Shown here piece after piece: positions 11,803 through 23,159 of a DNA stretch of 64,000 bases (the stretch's first letter is position 1; each line of letters begins with the position of its first letter). Origin of the DNA: Lithobates sylvaticus (taxonomy: Eukaryota > Chordata > Amphibia > Anura > Ranidae). Both the position numbers and the translations under genes were made by a program. The notes beneath the pieces were generated by a model. It was not told the origin of the DNA. It saw only the letters and a program-made list of their open reading frames with translations, and did not search any database. The stretch spans positions 427,714,803-427,778,802 of the forward strand of contig CM053029.1 in NCBI GenBank assembly GCA_028564925.1, read 5' to 3'.

Positions 11803-12053
11803 TTAGAGCTGTGCTACCTGTATCTTTGTTTGTCAGCCGTGTAAGCTACAAGACTGAAAATTGCAGAATAAAGATAAATCTTACATTTACTCACTAGCAA
11901 AACAATTGAAATTGTTGGGGGTAGATTGCCTTGCTTTACATAATCGTTTTTGAAGCTGGTAGAAATTCGTAGAAAATTGCTTAGTGCATGGCTAGCCTGA
12001 AGGTGGTTGTAAACCTCCGACATGAAAAATAAACAAAGCATATCCTTGTATAG

Positions 12054-14124
12054 CCTCTTCGCGCCCGCGCTATAGCCGAAAGACGGCTGCAGCGCGGACG
12101 CTCCCTGAAGGGAGGACGTCCCTGGACGTCCTGTTGTTTACTTCCCTAATGCGCGCTCCTGAGAGCGCGCATCGGGGAAGTTCTGTGCTGGCCGTGTCCG
12201 TCGGACACAGCCGGTCACAGATCGCTGTAAACGGCCAATCACAGCGGCCGCTTACAGCGAGATCGGCGTGTCCAATGAGAGATGATCTCATATGGAAACA
12301 TATGAGATCATCTGTCAGGGCCGCTCTCCCTCCTCACACAGACAGCGTGTGGGGAGAGAGAGAGAGAGAGAGAGAGATCAACGGCTGCAGCAGCCGTAAG
12401 TAAAAAAAAAAAAAAAAAAAAACGAAATGTGCGATCTGTCTCCCCATCCACCTGTCCCCATCCACCTGTCCCCATCTGTCTCCCCATCCACCTGTCACCA
12501 TCTGTGTCCCCATCCACCTGTCACCATCTGTGTCCCCATCTGTGTCTCCATCCACCTGTCCCCATCTGTCTCCCCATCCACCTGTCCCCATCCACCTGTC
12601 CCCATCCACCTGTCCCCATCCACCTGTCCCCAGTGCACCTGTCCCCAGTGCCATCAGTGCCACGTGTCATCAGTGCCACGTCAGTGCCATCTGTCATCAG
12701 TGCCATCTGTCATCAGTGCCATCTGTCATCAGTGCCACCTGTCAGTGTCACGTGCCATCTGTTATCAGTGTCACGTGTCATCAATGCCACGTATCAGTGC
12801 CATCTGTCATCAGTGTCACGTGTCATCAATGCCACGTATCAGTGCCATCTGTCATCAGTGTCACCAGTGCCATGTGTCGGTGCCATGTGTCATCAGTGCC
12901 ACCTGTCAGTGTCACGTGCCATCTGTTATCAGTGACACGTGTCATCAATGCCACGTATCAGTGCCATCTGTCATTAGTGTCACGTGTCATCAGTGCCACG
13001 TGTCGGTGCCATCTGTCATCAGTGCCACATATTAGTGCCATCTCTCATCAGTGCCACGTATTAGTGCCACATGATAGTGCCACGTATTAGTGCCATCTGT
13101 CACCAGTGCCAAATATTAGTGCCATCTGTCAGTGTCACATGTCATCAGTGCCCCGTATTAGTGCCGTCTGTCATCAGTGTCACGTGTCATCAGTGCCCCA
13201 TACTAGTGCCATCTGTCACCAGTGCCACATCAGTGTCACATATCAGTGCCACCTGTCATCAGTGCCACGTGTCATTGTCCTGGTGCTCCAGGGCCTTCAA
13301 AAGTGTACTAGGTAATCAACAAGTGTAATTTATGCTCCTAGAACACGTGATGGCGCTCCCTGCATTTTGGGCCTCTCTAAGTGGCCAGGCTGTGTAAAAG
13401 TCCCACATATGTGGTATCGTAATACTCAGGAGTAGCAGAATGTATTTTGGGGTGTCATTTGTGGTATACACATTCCATGTGAGAGAAATAACCTATTAGA
13501 ATGACAATTTTGTGAAAAAAAATAAAATAATAATTCATTTTGCAAAGAATTGTGGGAAAAAAAATGACAACATCAAAAAGCTCACCATGCCTCTTACTAA
13601 ATACCTTGGAATGTCTACTTTCAAAAAAGGGGTCATTTGGGGGGTATTTGTACTTTCCTGGCTTGTTCGGGTCACAAGAAATGAGATAGGCCACCAGTAC
13701 AGATCAGATGTGATCAATTTTGTATGATTCGCACCACAGCTTGTAGAGTCTGTAACTTTCACAAAGACCAAATAATATCCACTAATTTGGGTTATTTTTA
13801 CCAAAGATATGTGGCAGTATAAATTGTGGCCACAATTTATGAAGAAAAATTAATAATTTGCTAAATTTTATCACAGAAACAAAGAAAATGCGTATTTTTT
13901 TTCACAATTTTTGGTCTTTTTTCATTTATAGCGCAAAAAATAAAAAACCCAGAGGTGATCAAATACCACCAAAAGAAAGCTCTATTTGTGGGAAAAAAAG
14001 GACAAAAAATTCATTTGGGTACAGTATTGCATGACTGAGTAATTGTCATTCAAAGTGTGAGAACACCGAAAGCTGAAAATTGGTCTGAGCAGGAAGGGTG
14101 TTTAAGTGCCCAGTAAGCAAGTGG
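12054..14124. mobile_element. Complete-looking CCACTT-family non-autonomous element
   Basis: It is 2071 bp, with ends cctcttc and caagtgg. Flanking ATAG occurs on both sides (12050-12053 and 14125-14128), consistent with a 4-bp target duplication. Left part: gcgctatagccgaaagacgg and GC-rich palindromes, then a GA microsatellite (12355-12377) and an A-run. Middle: a minisatellite (12428-13270). Right part: the same sequence as 3347-4600. There is no transposase. The superfamily is not recognised; other copies here are flanked by TTAA. Confidence 0.65.
12428..13270. repeat. Minisatellite, 15-16 bp units in two phases
   Basis: The first part (to about 12640) repeats ccatccacctgtcc. The remainder repeats atctgtcatcagtgcc with cacgtgtcatcagtgcc variants. 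Units near a multiple of three keep several forward frames open for up to 202 codons, with repetitive Cys/His/Ser/Pro composition. I read this as an artefact of the repeat and not as a gene. Confidence 0.9.
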
Positions 14125-14158
14125 ATAGTGTTGTACTTGTCTCAATTAAAAGCACTAA

Positions 14159-14554
14159 GGCCCCTTTCACACTGAAACGTTTTTCAGGCGCTACAGCGCT
14201 AAAAATAGCGCCTGTATAGCGCCTAAAAAAGGGGGGTCCTTAAACTCCAGTGTGAAAGCCGGAGGGCTTTCACACTGGAGCGGTGCGCTAGCAGGACGGT
14301 AAAAAAAGTCCTGCTAGAAGCATCTTTGGAGCTCCTACTCATTGAAATCAATGGGACACCGCGGGCATACCGCAGTAATACCGCCGGCAAAGCGCCGCTT
14401 TGCGGGAGGGTGTTAACCGTTTTTCGCCCGCTAGCGGGGGGTTAAAACCACCCCGCTAGTGGCCGAATACCGCGGCTAAAATGACGGTAAAGCAGCGCTA
14501 AATATAGCGTTGCTTTACCGCCGCCGCCCCCACCGCCCCAGTGTGAAACCAGCC
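14159..14554. mobile_element. PIF/Harbinger-like MITE, cccctttcacact family
   Basis: Ends ggcccctttcacactg and cagtgtgaaaccagcc, flanked by TAA on both sides (14156-14158 and 14555-14557). The interior repeats agcgctaaaaatagcgc and ccgccg motifs in inverted pairs. It shares most of its sequence with 15677-16016, 42765-43184 and 62016-62336. Non-coding. Confidence 0.85.
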
Positions 14555-14557
14555 TAA

Positions 14558-15029
14558 ATGTAATTTCTGTCTGCTGCTATATTCCTCTGCTGTCAGCATG
14601 AGTCACTTCTGACAAGTTTTCCTGAAACCAAGAGAAAAATGGTGACAGGGGAGGGACCTCCAGCAGATTGACAGCCTCAGCTCTGTTCCTGTGTGAAGAG
14701 GAGGTGTGTCCCTTACCTCCAATCAGCTTTCACAGCTCTCCTCACTAAGCTCTCTGCCCCCATCTTTTTTTTTTCTGAACTCTCAGATAAGCTTATAAAT
14801 TCTGCACTTTGAACAGATGTAGAGAAGATTTCAGATAGATAGATACAACTTATGTAGGAGGATTTTTTTTTCATCTTTGTGTATCACCCGAGAAGAGTCC
14901 CTTCACTGGGTATATGTAAGGATTTAAAAAGACACTTTTAAGTAGGACTAAACCACCAAACTCTGGTTTTAAAGAAAATTATTTACAAGTATGAGGCTTA
15001 CAAAAAAAAATTATTTTATTTATAAAAAC
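14558..15029. other. Intergenic, no gene seen
   Basis: Nothing recognisable apart from short T and A runs. Confidence 0.35.
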
Positions 15030-15090
15030 CGGCATACAGCAATAAGAGTAAAAACTGCGATCACAGTTTTACTCTTATTGCTGTATGCCG
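15030..15090. repeat. Near-perfect hairpin, 27-bp arms
   Basis: cggcatacagcaataagag and its complement face each other across a few central bases, with one A of length difference between the arms. The arms are bordered by A-rich and T-rich runs that lengthen the fold. The function is unknown; it may be the core of a snap-back MITE. Confidence 0.85.
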
Positions 15091-15094
15091 TTTT

Positions 15095-15600
15095 TTTTTA
15101 AATATTTTTTTACCTACACCATATGGAAGTTTCCTTGGTTCGGTTGGGTGGTTACTCACAACACCCCTGGAGTTGTTCTTGTAGGTCCTGGATCCTTTGG
15201 AGTTCCATTCATCCGCCGATTTCGGCACCCTTGCCTTTATGACTCATTGTCGCTGACACTCGAGTCCACCTGTTCCGGTAAGAGTATATATACTTCTCTT
15301 TTTGGTTGAAGATGTACCATCCTTGATGCTTCCCATGCCAGACAGTGCCAGCTTATTCCATCTTTGATTCATCATAATTTGGTGGTTGACGCATACGGCC
15401 TTCAAGACTTCCACATCTATTGGACTTTTTCACATTTTCATTTATGTCACTTTTACACATTTGATTTTTGCACTATTTCACTTATATATCGATATATGTG
15501 TTCACTTGTTAGCGCTACAATATTTACCATCCACATTTCATATGTTTGTCACATTGTTTATGTAGCAGCTTTTCTCTTTTTACTTAAAGTTAGTGCAGTA
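15095..15600. mobile_element. Possible Penelope-like terminal region
   Basis: No coding sequence. The run ggtaagagtata is shared with about 61812-61830, and the T-rich stretch with cactttt-type repeats resembles the end regions around the Penelope-like element further right. Assignment is weak and rests on memory of such ends. Confidence 0.3.
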
Positions 15601-15676
15601 ACCTCCATATCTACAAAAAAACAAGAATGTTTATATCTTAAACACCAAAGCCAAGGATACGTAATCCTTGAACTTA

Positions 15677-16016
15677 GACCCCTTTCACTCTGGGGCGGTG
15701 CGGGCGTCGGCGGTAAAGCAGCGCTATATTTAGCGCTGCTTTACCGATGTTTTAGCCGCGGCCCAAAAAGGGTTAAAACCCCCCGCAAAGCGACGCTGCA
15801 GCAGCGCTTTTCTGGCGGTATTGCCGCGCTGTCCCATTAATTTCAATAAGTAGGAGCGGTATAGGAGCAGTGAATACACCGCTCCAAAGATGCTGCTAGC
15901 AGGACTTTTTCTTTTACCGTCCTGCTAGCGCACCGCTCCAGTGGGAAAGGACCTGCTTTTTTCAGGCGCTATTTTTAGCGCTGTAGCGCCTGAAAAACGC
16001 TTAGGTGTGAAAGGGG
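15677..16016. mobile_element. PIF/Harbinger-like MITE, cccctttcacact family
   Basis: Left end gacccctttcactctgg, right end aggtgtgaaagggg, flanked by TTA (15674-15676 and 16017-16019). The interior contains aaagcagcgctatatttagc and tgctagcaggac, as in its sister copies. Confidence 0.8.
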
Positions 16017-16220
16017 TTAGGTAAGGAATGTCAAACAAAATATGTCTCAAACAAGGATTAACTAGAAAACAGCTGGGGGTTGCAGCAGAATACTCATAAC
16101 CCTTGACTTTAGGGAAATTCAATATGGGGCAAAAGCAGGGGGCTCTTTAATTCTTTCCCAGGGCAAGCAGGGGGCCAGGGTGCACTGTAACCCAGTGGTA
16201 TGCACAGCTCCTTTCTAAGC

Positions 16221-16729
16221 AGTGGCGGTGCGTCCATAAGGGTGCACGAGCGTCGCCCCCTCTCTCCAGCCACCCTTATAGCACCAATAGATAGATTCAT
16301 GCATTGCATGAATCTATCTATGGCCGCTGCTACCACCCCCTATTCAGGCACCCGGAACCGTTTCAGGCACCGGGCGCCTGAAGTACAGTGCCGTTTTTTT
16401 TTTAAAGCACCTGATTAGAGCAATAGGCTCTAATAGGCTTCAAAAAAGGTGACCTGCATGCGCCATGCTGGGCGCTCGCAGGTCACTCAGCTGTGTTAGA
16501 AAAGCGAATGAATATTCACTTTCCTAACACTACACTGCCTCTACGCCAATCGGGTGTCGGATCTGTTACCCGTCACCTGATTGGCTGAAACGACAGGCGC
16601 TGTGATTGGACGCCTATTAGGTGTCCAATCATAGCAGAGGATGGGAAGAGAGGATGGGAGAAGACATCGAGAAGCTGTCCCACCGCCAGGAGACAGGGTA
16701 AGTACAGATGGACGGGGGTACACTGGCAG
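16221..16729. repeat. Interspersed repeat, possibly hAT-derived
   Basis: It begins cagtggcggtgcgtcca, an end of the CAGNG type usual in hAT elements. It contains the palindrome gattcatgcattgcatgaatc and a repeated ggcgcctgaa motif. The right end could not be placed because a minisatellite follows. Confidence 0.4.
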
Positions 16730-16896
16730 CATTTGATATGACACGGTGGCTGTGTTTGATGGGGCACAGTGGGAACATTTGATGAGCCACAGTAAGGCTG
16801 CATTTGATGGGCATAGTGAGGCTGCATTTGATGGGCACAGTGAGGCTGAATTTGATGGGGCACAGTGAGGCTGCATTTTATGGGGCACAGTGAGGC
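16730..16896. repeat. Minisatellite, ~25-29 bp unit
   Basis: About six units built on gatggggcacagtgaggctg. It ends abruptly where Penelope-like reverse transcriptase sequence starts, so it may be the insertion site. Confidence 0.8.
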
Positions 16897-18300
16897 TGCA
16901 GAGATGGTTGCCACAGAAGATATCATTATGGTAACAGTGGACATTGAGTCTCTATATACCAACATCCAGCATAAGGACGCACTAGAAGCCCTTAAATGGG
17001 CGCTAGTGAGAGAATCCAAACTTAAGAAAGTCCAAATTAATTACCTAATTAGAGGCCTAGAGTTGGCCAAGGATAACAATTATTTTTGGGCCAAGGATGA
17101 ATATAACAACCAGACAGGGGGTGTAGCTATGGGGGCTCGTTATGCCCCAAGTGTGGCTAATGTGGTACTCAACAAGTGGGAGCATGAAACCATCTTCAAA
17201 AAACAGAAATAGGTCACTAGCCTTTTATAAAAGGTTTATTGGTGATGTGATTCAGTTTTGGAAAGGGTCCGTGGCCAGTTTTCAATAATTTTTGACACAA
17301 ATGAACAATAACCAGTATAGTTTAAAGTTCATGGCTGAATACAGTGTGTGTGAATGTGAACTATTTGGACCTGACTATAACCAAAAATCACAGGAGTTTT
17401 GATATAAAAGACCCTTTTCAAGGTAACTAGCTGCCCCCCCCCCCCCTCCAGTGGATAGGGGCGGTCCCTAGAGGACAATACATGAGACTCAGACGAAATT
17501 GTGTCAATGATGTTGACTTTGTTATTCAAGCTGAGGTACTCACTGGGAGGTTCCTTGAAAAGGGCTATCTATTGGACACACTGACCAAAGTATTGGCACA
17601 AGTGTCTTCAATGGAGAGAGAATCCCTTTTAATAACTAAACCCAAACCAGAGTATAAGGGAGAAGTGTCCTTTGTGTCAGGTTTCAATAGACAATATAAG
17701 CAAGTCGAAGCCACTTTCAAGAAACATTGGCCCATATTGTTAAAAGACAAGGATTTACTATCCTCAATCCGCTCCAAGCCTAGATTTATTTATAGGAGAG
17801 CTCCGGGGGTTGAGAAACAAAATAGCTCGGAATGTACCAGACCCCCAAAGGAAACTTTCTACTTTTTTGGATGGATCTGGTTTTAATTTCTGCACTAGAT
17901 GCAAAGCATGCAGAACGATGAGAAGACCAGGAACCTCTAAAAAAAATCTCACAATTCCAGTCTATAGTAACCAAGGAAATTTTTAAAAATCAAGCCCCTT
18001 ATCACATGTAATTCAGATCACGTCACCTACATATTGGAGTGCCTGTGTTCCCTCCAATACGTAGGTCGAACCACTAGACAACTTAAAATTAGAATAAATG
18101 AGCATCTTACAAATATTAAAAAAGGATTTCCAAATCATAGTGTTTCTAGACATTTCAAACTATACCACAATAGTGACCCTACACTTTGCACCTTTTATGG
18201 AATAGGCAAGATTTCTAAATATTGGAGGGGGACACAAATGAAGAGAGAAATCTCTAAAAATGAAACCAAGTGGATATATAGTATCTATACTAGACCTTAA
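16897..18300 (+). mobile_element. Penelope-like retroelement, 5'-truncated and degraded
   Basis: Three separate coding stretches in the same order as Penelope/Neptune-type elements. The first (about 16910-17211) has reverse transcriptase features: VTVDIESLYTNI and GGVAMGARYAPSVANVV. The second (about 17450-17880) has GQYMRLRRNC and the thumb-like region. The third (about 18013-18300) has a GIY-YIG-type endonuclease signature, LQYVGRTTRQLKIRINEH, typical of these elements. The N-terminal part is missing and the reading frame is broken several times, so it is a fossil. A hammerhead-like motif lies ~500 bp downstream. Family level is fairly secure; the subfamily (Neptune-like) is inference. Confidence 0.85.
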
Positions 18301-18796
18301 TTGTTTTCTGTCCAATGATTAATTAAAATCATGTGGTCTATTATTATATAAAAATGTATTTTTAATTACAATTTTTATTTAATTGTGTTATTCAGGTGAT
18401 GCCTGATTCTATGGCACTGAATATTATTAATATTTGGAAATATATATTGAGCCTTGCACCATTAATTTGAGTGCGCTGGCGAATGAGGTTATCCATCTGT
18501 GTACAATCATTGGGGTTTATACCACCATCTAGAGGATATTGATGGTTATACATGTTTTTTAAATGTGATTGTATCAGTGGTGATTTTCACACAATGTTAA
18601 ATCAACAAATTATTTTCATTTATATGCTATGTGCTGCTATGGGAGGTATTATATCCTGTAATAGGGATTTTGTGTCAATAATTATACAGTGATGCACTGT
18701 TTGCCCATCAGACCAGCACTGAGGCTGCGCATAAAACTTTTTTCCATTTCCCTATCAGTTAAACACTTACACTATAAATACTGTGACCACCAGTGA
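18301..18796. other. Non-coding 3' region of the Penelope-like element
   Basis: AT-rich and without frames. Its place between the endonuclease end and the hammerhead-like motif suggests it belongs to the element's untranslated/terminal region. Confidence 0.4.
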
Positions 18797-18852
18797 CCAG
18801 GTACGCTTCCTGAAGATGTAAATCACGAAACGTACGTTGAGGCAGTACCTGG
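18797..18852 (+). ncRNA. Candidate hammerhead ribozyme motif downstream of the Penelope-like element
   Basis: A perfect 8-bp outer stem, ccaggtac with gtacctgg, encloses ctgaaga, a short poorly paired stem II, gaaac, a small loop and gtt. The order is that of a type I hammerhead. Stem II is weak, so this copy may be inactive. Terminal repeats of Penelope-like elements are known to carry such motifs, which fits its position. Confidence 0.45.
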
Positions 18853-19625
18853 TTTTTCTATGCCACTTTCGGTCCTTCTGGTTGTCGTTGGGAGCCGGAG
18901 GAACGCACGCCATCCACAGAGGTGGACGCAAGGCTGATACAACACACCACCACACAGACTCGATATGACAAGCCAACAGCCCCAGTGCTGGGATAGGCAC
19001 TTTTAAATGTAAAGAGCCATTTCGCTATACTTTTTTTATACATTGTTCTTAATAAAACATTATTACGCTATGGATGTATTCCACTCTTTGTATATCCCGC
19101 ATATACCCATGAGGAGGAAGGTTCTCACACATCTCCATTTCAAATCCATATGAGCAGGCACTATCCTGCATAAGTGCTGTTTGACTATTTTAAGTAAAGA
19201 AGTCAAATTTTTCTGGTAACCAGATTACATATCTATTCACTTTGGGTGTCGATTTCCTAGTTTTGGTGAAGGATCACTTAGTATTTTATTGGAACATATC
19301 ATCACAGTTGGAAAAATGTTGTTGGTGGAATTCTATGAACTTTTGATTATTATTTGAAATTATGTTGGGACTTTATTAATTTATTTACTTCACATATATT
19401 ATATATAGTAGTAGTAGTATTGGTGTTAAATTTATATAACATTTTAGTGTGAAAACTATTGGCTATATAATTATATATGCTAGTACTACACTATAGCGCC
19501 CCCTATCCCACTTTATATATCATTAGGAGCACATTACTCTTTATGGGAAGCAGCAGTATATCCATTTAGTAATATTTCAAATTTTTCACGATTTTTAGCT
19601 ATTGGCGCAGAGTTTCACCCATTTC
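18853..19625. other. Intergenic, no gene seen
   Basis: AT-rich with a short tagtagtag stretch near 19408. The left part may be the remaining terminal repeat of the Penelope-like element. Confidence 0.35.
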
Positions 19626-20773
19626 ACTACACAGCCATTAATATCGAAATCACTGGCAACAAAAGTGAGTACACCCCTAAGTGAACAATTCCAAATTGGG
19701 CCCAGAGTGTCAATATTTTGTGTGGACACCATTATTTTCCAGCACTGCCTTAACCCTCTTGGGCATGGAGTTCACCAGAGATTCACAGGTGTCCTCTTCC
19801 ACTCCTCCATGACAACCCCATTCTGTTTGAGGATGCCCCACATATGCTTAATTGGGTTTAGGTCTGAGGACATGCTTGGCCAGTCCATCACCTTTACCCT
19901 CAGCTTATTTAGCAAGGCAGTGGTCGTCTTGAAGGTGTGTTTGGGGTCGTTATGTTGAAATACTGCCCTGTGGCCCAGTCTCTGAAGGGCGGGGATCATG
20001 CTCTGCTTCAGTATGTCACAGTACATGTTGGCATTCATGGTTCCCTCAATGAACTGTAGCTCCCCAGTGCCGGCAGCACTTATGCAGCCCCAGCCTTCCC
20101 CACCACCATACTTGAATGTAGGCAAGACACACTTGTCTTCGTACCTCTGCAGCAATGCTGGCAGCACTCATATGTCTATTTCCCAAAGATAACCTCTGGA
20201 TATGAGGCTGAGCATGTGCACTCAACTTCTTTGGTCGACCATGGCCTGTTCTTAGTGGAACCTGTCCTCTTAAAACACTGTATGGTCTTGGCCACTGTGC
20301 TGCAGCTCAGTTTCAGGGTCTTGGCAATCTTCTTATAGCCTAGGTCATCTTTATGTAGACCAACAATTCTTTTTTCAGATCCTCAGAGTTCTTTGCCATG
20401 AGCTGCCATGTTGAACTTCCAGTGACAAGTATGAGACAGTGATAACACCAAATTTAACACACCTGCTCCCCATTCACACCTGAGACTGTGTAACACTAAT
20501 GAGTCACATGACACCAGGGAGGGAAAATGGATAATTGGGCCCAATTTGGACATTTTCACTTAGGGGTGTACTCACTTTTGTTGCCAACGATTTAGACATT
20601 AATGGCTGTGTGGAGTTATTTTGAGGGGACAGCAAATTTACACTGTTATACAAGCTGTACACTCACTACTTTACATTGTAGCAAAGTGTAATTTCTTCAG
20701 TGTTGTCACATGAAAAGATATAATAAAATATTTACAAAAATGTGAGGGGTATACTCACTTTTGTGAGATACTG
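19626..20773 (-). mobile_element. Tc1-like transposon with partial transposase
   Basis: Same family as 243-659. The right terminal repeat (ending gtgagatactg at 20773, followed by TA) is intact, while the left terminal repeat is cut off. On the minus strand the stretch 20167-19772 reads as a Tc1 DDE transposase C-terminal half: a HNDPKHT block (catalytic second Asp) and SSDLNPIKHMWGILK. Tc1 enzymes normally have NPIEHLW at the last block; here the catalytic Glu is Lys. The N-terminal part is shortened and frameshifted. Non-functional. Confidence 0.9.
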
Positions 20774-20937
20774 TATATTCATTTTAACTGGAGCAGCACA
20801 CTACAGGTGTATGACACAGTATGCACACATGTATGAATAAATACTTTGGTATGTAAAACATAAGCTGATACTTTTAAATCTGCATGAAGGCAAAAACGCT
20901 TTTTGTTATAGGCTGACAATGTTTTTTTAACTTAAAG

Positions 20938-21200
20938 GCCCCTTTTACATGTGGGGGAATCCAGCGGAGAATCTGTCCACTGATCCCAGCTGAGCAGGCG
21001 AATGGCTTGTCCATGCCTGCTCTGCTTATGCATAGCGGACACAGATACAGCCCACTCTCCTCTGTAGGTGGTCGGATGTAATTGGACCATCTGTCTTTTT
21101 ACATCCGACTGTTGTCCAATCCACCATATGGATGGGGAACAGATCCCCCATCTGTCTGTTTCTGGCAGATAGGATTTGATCAAATGTTGGTGGGTATCAT
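20938..21200. mobile_element. MITE fragment
   Basis: The left end aggccccttttacatg resembles the PIF/Harbinger-like MITE ends elsewhere, and the interior with ccatatggatggggaacaga resembles 40859-41201. The right end was not found. Confidence 0.4.
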
Positions 21201-21554
21201 CAGCAAACAAAAGGGTTTATAAAGAGCAGAGTGGAGGGACCCGTCTTCCAAAATACAGATTAGACTGATACTGCAAGTCAAAATTCTATTTTCTTAGTTG
21301 TACAGTACAGGACACAGGATCTTTAGTCTTAAACCATGAGATGTCCAAAAGCAGTCTAAAATTGCTAAAAGAGCAGCTAGTAGCACCTTACACTGGAAAA
21401 TGGCACCAGAGAAGGCTTGAACATCGATCTGGTAGGACAAATGTGGGAACAGATCAGTTGGCAGCCTCGCAAGTCTAAAAAAATAGATGCCTGCTGCCAA
21501 AAAGCCAGTGAAGCACTAATCTAGTGGAGTGCTCCTTAATGCTATCCTTTAGAC

Positions 21555-22478
21555 CAGGCCTCGACAAACCCTGGTCGCCCGGGCGCAATTGCGCCTAGAT
21601 TTGGGGTCCTGGCGCCTGGGGCGACACAGCTGCGGTACTGTGTCAACCTGTGGACACCGACCCCCGCCGCGCGATCGCATCGGGCCGCGCCGGCCAGAAA
21701 TTTAGGCCGCGGCTTTGCGGCCTTCTAAAATCCTTCTATGGCGCCATCTTGTGGTGGCCGTTGGTATTGCAACACCTCTAACAATGCTAATGCAATGTTA
21801 ACCACTGGGCACTTTTCAGCTTTTGGTGCTCTGACACTTTGAATGACAATTTCTCAGTCATGCAACACTGTACCCAAATGAATTTTTTGTCCTTTTTTTC
21901 ACACAAATAGAGCTTTCTTTTGGTGGTATTTAATCGCCGCTGGGTTTTTTATTTTTTGCACTATAAATCAAAATATACTGAAAATTCGGTAAAAAAAAAA
22001 AAAATTCTTTGTTTCTATTAAAATGTATTGGCAGAGTATTGCACAGTGCTGGCAGAGTAGCTGTCACTGACCAGCGCTGTGGGCACTACACATCCAGCCC
22101 ACAGCGCTGGTCCCATCTCTCCCCCTCTCAGCTTCTCCCCTCTCACTGTACTGATCGATACAGAGAGGGGAGGGAGGAACCAGCGTCATGACGTGATGCC
22201 GGTTTGTGTACATGTAATCGCACCGTCATTTGACAGAGCAATCACGTGGTAAATGGCCGATATCGGCGTCCGTTTACCGCAATGCGCCGGGTCCTCGGGA
22301 CCTGGCGGTCACGGATGTTCCCGAGTGCGCGCCCCAGGGGGCACGCAGGAGCAAGGTTCTGGGAGGAACGTCCTACGGTGCCCAGTGCCACCTGTCAGTC
22401 GTTGTCGTTAAAAAAAAAATCCTGGCTCCTAACTTTTTTAGCTGGCTCCTAGATTCCAAGCAAATTTGTCAAGCCCTG
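21555..22478. mobile_element. hAT-like non-autonomous element A
   Basis: Ends caggcctcgacaaa and tttgtcaagccctg form an imperfect 14-bp terminal repeat. It is flanked by ctttagac on both sides (21547-21554 and 22479-22486), an exact 8-bp duplication typical of hAT. The interior includes a CCACTT-family segment. No transposase. Confidence 0.8.
21802..22440 (+). repeat. CCACTT-family segment inside hAT element A
   Basis: Starts after TTAA (21798-21801) with ccactgggcacttttcag, a shortened form of the family's terminus. It contains agagctttcttttggtgg and tttattttttgca. The right end is unclear. It is either a nested insertion or a fragment carried by the hAT element. Confidence 0.55.
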
Positions 22479-22486
22479 CTTTAGAC

Positions 22487-22669
22487 CAGTGGTCACCAAC
22501 CCTGTCCTCAGGGCCCACTAACAGGCCAGGTTTTATGTATTAATTTGGGGAGATGCAGACTAGAATACTGCAATCACTGAGCAGCAAATTATATCACCGG
22601 TGATGTATTTCAGTTATCTTGCAAACCTGGCCTGTTAGTGGGCCCTGAGGACAGGGTTGATGACCACTG
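22487..22669. mobile_element. hAT-like MITE B, adjacent to element A
   Basis: 183 bp. Ends cagtggtcaccaaccctgtc and its near-complement gacagggttgatgaccactg, an almost perfect inverted repeat. The 8-bp flanks are ctttagac (22479-22486) and atttagac (22670-22677), seven of eight matching. The left flank is the same 8 bp that closes element A. Confidence 0.85.
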
Positions 22670-23159
22670 ATTTAGACCATAGGCTTGAGTGATGACTTGT
22701 TAGACCACCTAGCAATGGTATAGAGGGATGGGGGGAAATTGCCTAAAAGACTGCAGCTATGAGCTAGATTTGGGATTTTCATTCACTTCTTTTCTTTCCC
22801 CTTGTGGATACTAGGAGTAGAGTCTAGTTTGTAGGCTGAAGGTTGCACCTGCATACTCTGTTGTGTCTGGCAATGTCTCTTCTTGCTGAGCCACCTGGAA
22901 CGCTGGAACCAAATATGGCAGGCCAAGCAGTGGATGCCTACAAGCACTGCTGGAATGCTGGGCATTCAAGTGTGTTTTCTGTAGAATCATTCTAGAGGTA
23001 AAAAAAAAAATAAAAATGTGAGAGTGCCGAGGTGGGGGGTTAGTGAAGACCAGATGCAGAGTTATAAAAAGTGATATATTAAAAGTGCTATTTGGGGGCA
23101 TTATTCTTACAGGGCAATTACCCCCTTTAATTATTTACTTTGGGTGTCTTAGTGTTATT

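Noticed and set aside
12427-13090. Open frames of 168-202 codons on the plus strand, Cys/His/Ser/Pro-rich
   Set aside because: They exist only because the minisatellite unit keeps several frames open at once; no start context or homology.
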